Assembly: GCA_964397015.1 (NCBI GenBank) | Contig: CAYNHL010000102.1 | Coordinates: 1 to 13,424, forward strand | DNA: 13,424 nt | Direction of reading: 5' to 3' | Origin: MADRE2 sp964397015 | GTDB taxonomy: Bacteria > Desulfobacterota > Desulfobacteria > Desulfobacterales > Desulfobacteraceae | Part shown: positions 1 to 6,555 of the stretch, in pieces | Layout: each line of letters starts with the position of its first letter | Numbering within the stretch: the stretch's first letter is position 1 | Notes under the pieces: model-generated | What the model was told of the DNA's origin: nothing | Databases searched by the model: none | The model's input: only the letters and a program-made list of their open reading frames with translations | Position numbers and translations under genes: made by a program

Positions 1-430
1 AAATAAAGTCGGTCCAGTACGTATAAATTCCGATACCGTCGGCATCGGTTACCATCATGTTTTCGGGACTCACCCCAATTCCGAATCCTGAAAACCCGAA
101 AAACCCGGATATGGAAAAATCGCCCGGATACATCAGGTTGAATCCCATAATGGCGTAGGTCAGCAGCCCGATGGCAATAATGGCGGTATTTTTAAATAAA
201 ATATTGACTGTATTTTTAGACCGGGTCAAACCCGACTCCAGGCTGGCAAATCCCAGATGCATTATAAATACCAGAAACGTGGCAACCAGCATCCATGTAT
301 TATTGGCAACATACACCGCTGCCGCACCAGTTATGCCTGATGCGCCATCATCGGCAGTTGCGGTGCCGCAAAAAACCGTCAATACGCCGATTAATGCAAG
401 AATTGTTTTAAATGGCATTCCTTTTTTCAT
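1..430 (-). CDS. amt: Ammonium transporter Amt, N-terminal part (gene runs off the left edge)
   Basis: The minus strand is open from an ATG at 430 to the window edge, giving 143 residues of an Amt/MEP/Rh-family ammonium channel of the inner membrane. Residues 1-26 look like a signal peptide ending in TATA before DD, as in many Amt proteins. The first membrane helix (about 43-62) leads into the family hallmark ESGLTRSKNTVNILFKN (65-81), and a second helix follows (about 82-100). The C-terminal two thirds, including the pore histidines, lie outside the window. A weak ribosome site (AAAGGG) lies 7 bases before the ATG. A PII-encoding glnK gene often accompanies amt, but none is visible in this window. 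Amt genes are usually induced by nitrogen limitation, which fits the candidate sigma-54 promoter upstream. Confidence 0.93.
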   Translation of the reverse strand, partial: MKKGMPFKTILALIGVLTVFCGTATADDGASGITGAAAVYVANNTWMLVATFLVFIMHLGFASLESGLTRSKNTVNILFKNTAIIAIGLLTYAIMGFNLMYPGDFSISGFFGFSGFGIGVSPENMMVTDADGIGIYTYWTDFI

Positions 431-503
431 TTCCACTACCCTTTCACCTTTTGTTCGGTTTTAATTCTTTGAATGAAATAACCTTCAGTTGGGAAACGGA
501 TAT

Positions 504-520
504 TACAAGATGCATACCAA
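504..520 (-). promoter_or_regulatory. Candidate sigma-54 (-24/-12) promoter for amt
   Basis: On the minus strand the sequence reads TTGGTATGCATCTTGTA. It matches the sigma-54 consensus at the -24 GG and the TTG of -12 with the required 10-base gap, but -12 has GT instead of GC. Transcription would begin roughly 60 bases before the amt ATG. Nitrogen-regulated sigma-54 control is common for amt genes. The site was found by eye and the -12 mismatch keeps confidence modest. Confidence 0.38.
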
Positions 521-608
521 TAGTGATGAGTGTCATATAACTATCTGAAATATATGCAAAAAAATATATTGAACAAAATATTTGTCGTCTTTGGATCAAA
601 TTTTATTG

Positions 609-665
609 CAATTTTGTAATTTTATCGCTTAATTTATTATACAAAATTGTAATAAATTTATTATA
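609..665. repeat. Nested AT-rich inverted and direct repeats upstream of amt
   Basis: CAATTTTGTA (609-618) is exactly inverted as TACAAAATTG (640-649). That second arm forms the centre of another perfect inverted repeat, AATTTATTA (631-639) and TAATAAATT (650-658). AATTTATTATA also recurs directly at 631-641 and 655-665. The cluster is about 90-160 bases upstream of the candidate amt promoter. It could be an activator or nucleoid-protein binding region. Chance similarity in AT-rich DNA is also possible. Confidence 0.5.
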
Positions 666-823
666 AACAAATTATAAGGAATATTTTTTCATTTGTAGTC
701 TGCCATATCTATCGATTTAGCATGGTCTGTCAAAATCGAGTTATGTCTACACCGGCTTTTTTTAATAGAGTTCGGACGGGATTTATAATAATAAAGGAAC
801 CACCATCATAGGGGGAGTGAACG

Positions 824-940
824 GTGCTGAAATTTTTATTTAACCCGCCTGTCGAGGTGTCCCGCAAACGCTACCTTTGGCTGGCCGTGGCTACTGGCAC
901 CACAACGATGATAATTTCAACCCGGCGGTTCATTGCATGA
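824..940 (+). pseudogene. Short membrane-protein start, probably the 5' remnant of a lost gene
   Basis: A GTG-started ORF of 38 codons sits behind a strong ribosome site (GGGGGAG at 811-817) and a TATAAT hexamer at 784-789. It encodes a basic leader (FNPPVEVSRKRY) followed by a hydrophobic stretch (LWLAVATGTTTMII), then stops. This looks like the N-terminus of an inner-membrane protein, with the inside-positive residues before a first helix. Good expression signals on so short an ORF suggest either a small membrane protein or a gene whose remainder was deleted. I do not recognise the family. Confidence 0.35.
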
Positions 941-1292
941 TCCGAAAATATGGGGCGCGACAAGTTTATTGGATCCAAATATATAAACTCAGGGGAAAAA
1001 TATAAATAAAGAGAATCCCCCATAAACAGATACAGAATCATGCATTATGCCGGTACCCCCCGGACGGAGCAGCCTGCATGGATGAATCAGACCGGCGGTT
1101 GGGCAAAATCCTAAAGGAGTGTAATACCCACAAAGAAACGGTACATGTAAAAACTTTAACCTATAGGTGGTTTCCGGAATTTTATTTACAGGCTTTTTTG
1201 ATGCTAAATACAAATAATCCCGGATTTGCCTGAAAGCTCGGCCCTTTATACTGTTGTCATGATTAACTTAAATTTCTAAGGGAGATCCTATC
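941..1292. other. Gene-poor stretch with one weak small ORF
   Basis: No confident gene lies here. The best candidate is a plus-strand ORF at 1078-1233 (51 aa, starting MDESDRRLGKILKEC and ending LMLNTNNPGFA). It has GGAG 8 bases before its ATG and a fairly natural composition, but no family I recognise. A minus-strand ORF over 989-1213 has an unnatural composition and is probably noise. Confidence 0.3.
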
Positions 1293-1394
1293 ATGTTTTA
1301 TTGGGCACTTGTAATTTTTTTTAATACCCCTGATTGCAGCACGTTGCAGTAGGCCGCCGGCCTGATTTTTTCAGCAGTCACCCTTGAGATATAA
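1293..1394 (+). pseudogene. Degenerate DUF1328-like small membrane protein
   Basis: A strong ribosome site (AAGGGAG at 1278-1284) precedes an ATG encoding MFYWALVIFF. This closely resembles the start of the DUF1328/YtjA family of roughly 55-residue inner-membrane proteins (pattern M-x-x-W-A-L-x-F-x-x-x-A-L-I-A-A). A one-base shift after the T run at 1314-1322 would continue as PLIAA, also matching the family. In the original frame translation stops at 1350-1352, and the following codons up to a second stop at 1394 (AAGLIFSAVTLEI) are only loosely similar. I read this as a decayed copy; a sequencing error would not explain all the damage. The family link is by memory of its consensus. Confidence 0.4.
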
Positions 1395-1486
1395 AAAGGG
1401 AAGGCATGCCATATAATTGTTCCCCTGTCTTTATCTGAAGATTGATTCTTAAAAACTTACAATATTTCATTTTCAAGGAGTGAAGA

Positions 1487-3109
1487 ATGAGTACGAACAG
1501 CAGAGAATCAGCTGTTCCGGCCAAGGCTGGATTATGGTACCGGTTAAGCTCGGTTTTTTTTGTTTCCCTGACTATCTGCATTCTTGTGGCCGTGTATGGA
1601 ATCTTATATCCGGATTCCCTGGCGAGCGTTGTCCAGGGTGCCACCAATTATGTCCTGGATTCGTTTGACTGGATTTTTCTGCTCTCTATCACTTTTTTTA
1701 TCTTGCTCAGTCTCATGCTTGCCATGAGTGATTACGGGAACCTCAAGCTGGGGAAAGAAACGGACGAGCCAGAGTTCAGCACCATGTCGTGGATAGCCAT
1801 GCTCTTTGCAGCAGGCATGGGGGCCGGGCTTTTGTTCTGGGGTGTGGCCGAACCCCTGAGCCATTACATGGTCCCGCCTCCGGAAAGACCGGCCATGTCA
1901 CCTGAATCTGCACGGTGGGCATTTGTGATGACCAATTTTCACTGGGGACTGCATGCCTGGAGCATATACGGACTGTCTGCCCTGATCATGGGATTTTTCG
2001 GGTTCAGGCACGGATTCCCCATGCTGGCGGGATCCCCTTTCCTGGCCATATTCAAGGGAAAAGGCGGTGCCGTGGTTGCCAGGGTGGCCAATATCGTGGC
2101 GGTTCTTGCCGTGGTTTTCGGTATATCCGGTTCTCTGGGCATGGGCGTCAGGCAGATCAGCTCGGGGCTGGCCGAAGTATTCAACACGCCGACCCAGTCC
2201 AATATGGTCATGGCATATATCCTGGGCGTCCTGACCATCTGCTACATGATTTCTGCCTCCACCGGCCTGGGCCAGGGAATCCGATTTCTTTCGAACCTGA
2301 ACATGTCCATCGTGGTGCTGCTCATGCTGTTCGTGCTCTTTGTGGGCCCCACGAAATTCATCATGGCCACGTTTGTCAACAGCCTCGGGGATTACTTTAC
2401 CAGTGTGCCCTCGCTGTCGATGAAACTTTATCCCTTCAGCGGTGAGTCCGCCTGGCTTCGCTCCTGGACCCTTACCTGGATGATCTGGTGGATCGCATGG
2501 GCCCCTTTCGTCGGGGTGTTCATCGCCCGTATCAGCCAGGGAAGAACCATCCGTCAATTCGTAATCATGGTCATGCTGATTCCCACTCTGTTTTCGATCC
2601 TGTGGTTTGCAGTGCTCGGCGGCAGCAGCATCCATTTGCAGCTTTTCGGAAACGCAAACCTGGGATCGATTGTCCTGGAAGATCCTTCCGCGACACTTTT
2701 TGAATTTTTCACATATTTTCCATTCTCCAATATCCTTTCAATCGTGGCGGTTTTCCTGGTGTTCATTTTCCTTGTAACCAGTGCCGACAGCGGGGCTTTT
2801 GTTCTGGGAATGATGACATCCGAGGGCGATCTCAACCCTGCCACAGGCCGCAAGCTTTTCTGGGGAATCATCCTGGCGGCGCTGACGTCTGCGGGCCTGT
2901 TTGCCGGCGACAGCGTGAAAGTCCTTCGGTCCATTGCGATCAGCGGTGCCATCCCCTTTACCCTTATCATGATCGCCCATGTACTGCTTCTGGTGAGAGG
3001 ACTGTCACTGGAATCCAATACCGGAAACGCCTCCCTGGAAGACGGGGAAACAAACATCACCCAAAGCATTGATGGCACCGCCATCGACACTGCAGGAGAG
3101 ACATCATGA
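1487..3109 (+). CDS. BCCT-family betaine/carnitine/choline-type transporter
   Basis: This 540-residue inner-membrane carrier has the BCCT hallmarks in order: the glycine stretch AAGMGAG (108-114) in the substrate helix; HWGLHAWSIYG (152-162), carrying the aromatic residues of the ligand cage; the signature WTLTWMIWWIAWAPFVG (327-343); and TSADSGAFVLGMMTS (431-445). BCCT proteins take up quaternary ammonium or sulfonium compounds such as glycine betaine, choline, carnitine or DMSP, usually with Na+. The glycine stretch lacks CaiT's pattern, so Na+ coupling is plausible but unproven. The start is set by AAGGAG 6 bases upstream. The cytoplasmic C-tail (505-540) is acidic and Ser/Thr-rich, unlike the basic osmosensing tail of BetP, so this may be a nutrient carrier rather than an osmoregulated one. 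Its stop overlaps the next gene by 4 bases (ATGA), implying translational coupling to a binding protein, which is unusual for BCCT. Confidence 0.95.
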   Translation: MSTNSRESAVPAKAGLWYRLSSVFFVSLTICILVAVYGILYPDSLASVVQGATNYVLDSFDWIFLLSITFFILLSLMLAMSDYGNLKLGKETDEPEFSTMSWIAMLFAAGMGAGLLFWGVAEPLSHYMVPPPERPAMSPESARWAFVMTNFHWGLHAWSIYGLSALIMGFFGFRHGFPMLAGSPFLAIFKGKGGAVVARVANIVAVLAVVFGISGSLGMGVRQISSGLAEVFNTPTQSNMVMAYILGVLTICYMISASTGLGQGIRFLSNLNMSIVVLLMLFVLFVGPTKFIMATFVNSLGDYFTSVPSLSMKLYPFSGESAWLRSWTLTWMIWWIAWAPFVGVFIARISQGRTIRQFVIMVMLIPTLFSILWFAVLGGSSIHLQLFGNANLGSIVLEDPSATLFEFFTYFPFSNILSIVAVFLVFIFLVTSADSGAFVLGMMTSEGDLNPATGRKLFWGIILAALTSAGLFAGDSVKVLRSIAISGAIPFTLIMIAHVLLLVRGLSLESNTGNASLEDGETNITQSIDGTAIDTAGETS

Positions 3110-4995
3110 AACGAAACGCTGTTACAGCAATAGCCTTTCTGGCCCTGGGTCTGTTCATCATTTCCTGCCAGAAAAGTGATCCGGTCCGGATCGGTTCAAA
3201 AAACTTTACGGAAAACCGAATTTTGTCCCACCTGATCCGTCTTGTGGCCGAGGAAGAAGGACTGCCGGTTCACCCGTCCCTGATATACGGCAATACATTT
3301 GATCTTCAAGAAGCGCTCAAACGGGGTGAAATCGATGCCTATCCCGAATACACAGGAACCGGGGCACTGATGCTGGGGGTGGGTTTGTCTGACAACTCCA
3401 CCGAGATGTATCAACGGGTTCGAGAGCTTTTCAAGCCTTTTGGATTGATCTGGCTGGAGCGGTTTGGTTTTGACAACGCATATGCCCTGGTCATGACCCA
3501 GAAACAGGCGGCTGCTTACAATATCAGGACCATCAGCGATATTGCCGGGTTGGACAGGGAACTGGTATTCGGTGCCGATCCAGAGTTTTTTGCAAGATCC
3601 GTTGATGGGTTCAGTTCAATGGTCCTGCGATACGGAATCCGACCGACACCCGAGGTGATTGCCCATAATACGAGGCGTGACCTTTACCGAAACCTGGTTG
3701 CAGGAAATCTCCATGTGGGGGTGGCCCATAAAACTGACCCGCAGATCCAGGAGTATGGGCTGGTCGTGATCCGGGATGACCTGAACTTTTTTTCGGCATA
3801 TGAGCCTGCTCCCGTGGTACGTGCAGATACGCTGGAACAATACCCCGGATTCTCCACGGCACTGGAAAAACTGGGCGGCCTGATCGATGAAAAGATGATG
3901 AAAACGTTAAACCACCGGGTTGATATATCGGGCCGAAGCGAGGCATTTGTTGCCCGTCAGTTTTTGAAAGAACAAAGACTGATCACGGCGGCGGAACCGG
4001 AGTCAAGGGCCCGGGAACTGGTGTGTGCGTTTCCGCCGGCGGATCACCGGACCGAACTGAGGGCCTTGGCCACAGAGGCGGTCCGTTTTGCTGTTGCCGG
4101 CCGGTATGTTGCAGCCAAAACCCTGGACGACCCCGTAAAAGGTCTGATGACGGGGGATGCGTTTGCCGCCGTGCTGGGCGCTGAACATTTTTTTGACATC
4201 CGTCCCCGGGAACTGCCGGAAAGACTGGAAGGCATCGAAGCCGTGGCCCCGGTGGGATATCATTTTGCACACCTTATCCGGGAAAAAAATCAAACCGGCA
4301 CTAAACTGTCTCCCACTTCTTCAGGATCCCCCTTCAGGGATGTGAATCATCTGGGGGTTGGGTTGAAACACGGTAGTTCCGCCCGCACGGCCATGATTCT
4401 CCTGGACGCATACAACAGGACTGAAGACGTATCCCTGCATTACGGTCCTCTGGACACCCAGGTGCAGCAGCTCAAAGACGGCGAACTGGACGCGGTCCTG
4501 TCAATGACAATCTCCGGCGACTTTCATGTGGCCCAGGTCCTGCTGGACCCGGGACTAGATCTGTTCCCGATAAGGGGGTGGCGCCAGGGAGACCGGCAGT
4601 TCCGCTATCCATTCATGAGGGAGGCCAGGATCACTTCGGCTACATACCCGGCGCTCAAGGATCCTGTTGACACACTGCGGACCCAGGTCGTTATCGCCGG
4701 ACCCAGGGCCACCTCATCCGCCATTGGAGACGGGGACCCCATGACGGCACTCAGGACACAGAAACTTTCGATTCCTAGGGGACTCAAGGAAAAAATCATT
4801 GCCGGAACCAACAAAACCGAAACCATCGATCCGGCACTACCCGGTGAAAATGTATCCCTGCTCAGCAGGCGCAACGAGGTCCTGCCCCTCAATCCTCAGC
4901 CGGAAGTCTCGATAGTGACGGCATTACTGGTGATCCTGTTTTTTGCCATGCTGTATCTGGTTTTCGAGCAAAAAACCGGCAGTGGTGTTCGATAA
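3106..4995 (+). CDS. Fused dual-domain substrate-binding lipoprotein (OpuAC/OsmX-like plus TAXI-like) with C-terminal membrane helix
   Basis: The 629-residue product begins with a lipoprotein signal (FLALGLFIISC, Cys21 as the lipidation site). Residues about 26-295 match OpuAC/OsmX-type binding proteins of quaternary-amine ABC importers: VRIGSKNFTENRIL (27-40), then GEIDAYPEYTGTGAL (74-88). Residues about 340-575 resemble TAXI-type receptors of TRAP transporters: LGVGLKHGSSARTAMILLDAY (start 416), a Gly-Pro-Leu-x-x-Gln-Val-Gln-Gln-Leu-x-x-Gly-x-Leu-Asp-Ala segment (447-463) and YPFMREARITSATYP (501-515). A hydrophobic helix (601-620) ends the protein. No ABC permease, ATPase or TRAP membrane subunit adjoins it; the only partner is the BCCT carrier, whose stop overlaps this ATG. 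It probably captures a betaine-like ligand at the membrane for the carrier. The OpuAC assignment is firm, the TAXI assignment good, and the joint role inferred. Confidence 0.9.
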   Translation: MKRNAVTAIAFLALGLFIISCQKSDPVRIGSKNFTENRILSHLIRLVAEEEGLPVHPSLIYGNTFDLQEALKRGEIDAYPEYTGTGALMLGVGLSDNSTEMYQRVRELFKPFGLIWLERFGFDNAYALVMTQKQAAAYNIRTISDIAGLDRELVFGADPEFFARSVDGFSSMVLRYGIRPTPEVIAHNTRRDLYRNLVAGNLHVGVAHKTDPQIQEYGLVVIRDDLNFFSAYEPAPVVRADTLEQYPGFSTALEKLGGLIDEKMMKTLNHRVDISGRSEAFVARQFLKEQRLITAAEPESRARELVCAFPPADHRTELRALATEAVRFAVAGRYVAAKTLDDPVKGLMTGDAFAAVLGAEHFFDIRPRELPERLEGIEAVAPVGYHFAHLIREKNQTGTKLSPTSSGSPFRDVNHLGVGLKHGSSARTAMILLDAYNRTEDVSLHYGPLDTQVQQLKDGELDAVLSMTISGDFHVAQVLLDPGLDLFPIRGWRQGDRQFRYPFMREARITSATYPALKDPVDTLRTQVVIAGPRATSSAIGDGDPMTALRTQKLSIPRGLKEKIIAGTNKTETIDPALPGENVSLLSRRNEVLPLNPQPEVSIVTALLVILFFAMLYLVFEQKTGSGVR

Positions 4996-5033
4996 AAACA
5001 GGACCACCGTCCGTTGCCTCCAGTGCTGTTTTT
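4994..5033 (+). terminator. Possible terminator-like inverted repeat after the BCCT operon
   Basis: AAAAACAG (4994-5001), overlapping the stop codon, is inverted as CTGTTTTT (5026-5033), so a hairpin would end in five U residues. The 8-bp stem is AT-rich and the loop long (24 bases), so it is weak. It may act together with the next hairpin. Confidence 0.25.
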
Positions 5034-5091
5034 ACCTACAGCCGGGAAAAAAAGTCAGGCCGGGGTTGACAGGTCAGTGCCGAAAAGCGGT

Positions 5092-5123
5092 CACCTTTTC
5101 AAGGTGTAGAAAAATACACTTTT
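5092..5123 (+). terminator. Two overlapping hairpins between the converging BCCT operon and leftward genes
   Basis: CACCTT-TTC-AAGGTG (5092-5106) overlaps a second stem, about AAGGTGTA with TACACTTT around a GAAAAA loop (5101-5122), which is followed by a short T run on the plus strand. Only one stem can form at a time. Placement between converging transcription units supports a terminator role. Confidence 0.35.
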
Positions 5124-5125
5124 CA

Positions 5126-5383
5126 TCAGCACACCGGGGAAACCGGGCTTAAAACCATGTCTTCCGGAAGGATTCCAAGCCTGAGGGTTTCGGGTTCGGG
5201 CAGGTCGATGCCGATGGTTTCCCTTTTTTTATTGATGGAACCGAATTTGATTTTTTTTAACGCCTCAGGTCTGCAGACTGTGTGCCGGGATGATTTGCTA
5301 AAGCAGAATACACCTGTCTGGTTTTTTGCATGCCTTTTTTTCAGGTTCGCTTTCAGTTCAGGATAAAATAAACATGAAATCCA
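5126..5383 (-). pseudogene. Unrecognised C-terminal gene remnant, 85 codons without a start
   Basis: The minus strand is open from just after a stop at 5384-5386 to TGA at 5126, with no ATG or plausible alternative start early on. The later part has convincing protein character and codon bias with mostly C or G in third position: PEALKKIKFGSINKKRETIG, then IDLPEPETLRLGILPEDM. An ATG at 5380 (MDFMFILS) lies in a different frame and would join this reading after one shift. The simplest view is the tail of a truncated or frameshifted gene, downstream of and co-oriented with the SDR. I do not recognise the family. The plus-strand ORF over 5157-5366 is its shadow. Confidence 0.45.
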
Positions 5384-5465
5384 TTAAAGTCAATTTGAGC
5401 GATCCATGCAGTGATGCCGAATAGGTTTTCATTTTCTGTCTTGCCCAATTCTTGATATGAGGTAT

Positions 5466-6263
5466 TCACGCCGGAGTAAAACCGATGTTCATGCCGGCAT
5501 AGGCATCTATGGTGCCGATATTGCCCGTGACTCCCCGTGCCTGATCTGATGCGAGAAATGCAGCCAGGCGTGCGGGGTCTGCCGGATCCTTGAGCTGGCC
5601 TTCTGTTTTGAATGCCATGAACCGGTCGTGAATTTCAGCCCCCAGTTTTTCCTTTCCCATGGCGCGGATGCAATCCTGCATCATTGTGTCCATCACACCT
5701 GGATCAATGGCATTGACCCGGATATTCCGATATTTGAGTTCCTCGGACAGCGAGCGGGTCAGCTGGATAAGCCCCGCCTTTGACACAGCATAGGCGCACA
5801 GCACCGGAAAATGCATCTGTCCCAGGCCTGAAACGATGTTGATAATGCATCCGCCTGGCTGACCGCCGGGTTTTATCATAAGGGGCAAAGCCTTGCGGCA
5901 GCATTCATAGGCCCCGTGCAGGTTGACATCAATTGTGTGTTGCCAGCCTTCGCTTCCTGACGTGCCGTTAAACCGGACCGGCCCTATGATTGCGGCATTG
6001 TTTACCAGGATATCCACTTGCTTGAAACGCCGGGCCGTCGCCTGCATCAGGTTGTCCACCGATGCTACGTCGGCCACGTCACAGGGAACGGCCAGCGCTT
6101 CTCCAGGCAGCTGTTCGATTTTTCGGGCTACCTGGTTCAGTTCGGATATGGTCCGGGCGGCCAGGACGACATTGGCACCTTCCTGAGCCATTGCCAACGA
6201 AACGGCTTTGCCCAGACCCCTGCCGGCACCGGTGATGACAGCGGTACGGTGCTGCAAGTTCAT
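5466..6263 (-). CDS. Short-chain dehydrogenase/reductase (SDR)
   Basis: A 265-residue classical SDR, the normal length for the family, predicted to be a cytoplasmic NAD(P)-dependent oxidoreductase of a small alcohol or ketone. It shows the cofactor-binding TGAGRGLG (11-18), CDVADV (61-66, near the adenine ring), NNAA (88-91), catalytic Asn114, Ser145, Tyr158 and Lys162 (YAVSK), and the PG turn IDPGVMDT (186-193). There is no acidic residue at the usual end of beta-2 (ARTISEL at 36-42 carries Arg37), which hints at NADP(H), but weakly. GGGAGGA lies 7 bases before the ATG. It follows the PfpI gene and the small ORF on the same strand and is probably co-transcribed. The substrate cannot be told from the sequence. 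Confidence 0.93.
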   Translation of the reverse strand: MNLQHRTAVITGAGRGLGKAVSLAMAQEGANVVLAARTISELNQVARKIEQLPGEALAVPCDVADVASVDNLMQATARRFKQVDILVNNAAIIGPVRFNGTSGSEGWQHTIDVNLHGAYECCRKALPLMIKPGGQPGGCIINIVSGLGQMHFPVLCAYAVSKAGLIQLTRSLSEELKYRNIRVNAIDPGVMDTMMQDCIRAMGKEKLGAEIHDRFMAFKTEGQLKDPADPARLAAFLASDQARGVTGNIGTIDAYAGMNIGFTPA

Positions 6264-6350
6264 AACATATTCCTCCCATTTTTCATGACTGAAGCGTTAA
6301 TGCCTGGCATGGGCACAAACACACCGGACACACATCGGGAACCTCTTTGC

Positions 6351-6543
6351 CTATTTGTACATGTCCGCTGTGTCGAGGGACATGATATTGAACATGTCCA
6401 CCAGCACATCGAGCACGTTGGGTGTGATAAAGGCCGGTATTAACGGCCCCAGGCGGATGAGAAGGTCTTTGGTTTTAAACGTCGGCGGACTTGTCCTTAT
6501 TGTAGGTCTCGGCCCCGGACGTGTCCTGGGACATTTTGTCCAT
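6351..6543 (-). CDS. Small ORF of about 63 residues split by a +1 frameshift at GTT TAA
   Basis: Thirteen bases after the PfpI stop, an ATG at 6543 opens a short hydrophilic reading MDKMSQDTSGAETYNKDKSA-DV, which ends at TAA (6475-6477). In the +1 frame the sequence continues with clear protein character: FKTKDLLIRLGPLIPAFITP, then NVLDVLVDMFNIMSLDTADM-YK, ending at TAG (6351-6353). Both halves have coding-type third positions. The join is GAC GTT TAA A, so slippage of the GTT-reading tRNA by one base would read on, as in prfB-type +1 frameshifting. A simple one-base mutation or sequencing error is the alternative. There is no good ribosome site, so translation may be coupled to the PfpI gene. 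The second half could form an amphipathic or membrane-associated helix. The family is not recognised. Confidence 0.5.
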
Positions 6544-6555
6544 GGTACGCTGTCG

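Noticed and set aside
1898..2635. Long antisense ORF (245 codons) inside the BCCT gene
   Set aside because: Composition is rich in His, Gly, Asp and Gln with no family resemblance, as expected for the complement of a membrane-protein gene with strong codon bias.
5064..5095. TTGACA followed by GGTCAC as a promoter
   Set aside because: The -35 is perfect, but the -10 position is GC-rich and unlike TATAAT, and no plus-strand gene follows.
5157..5366. Plus-strand 69-codon ORF in the gap after the BCCT operon
   Set aside because: It is the complement of the minus-strand remnant, which has the better coding signal.
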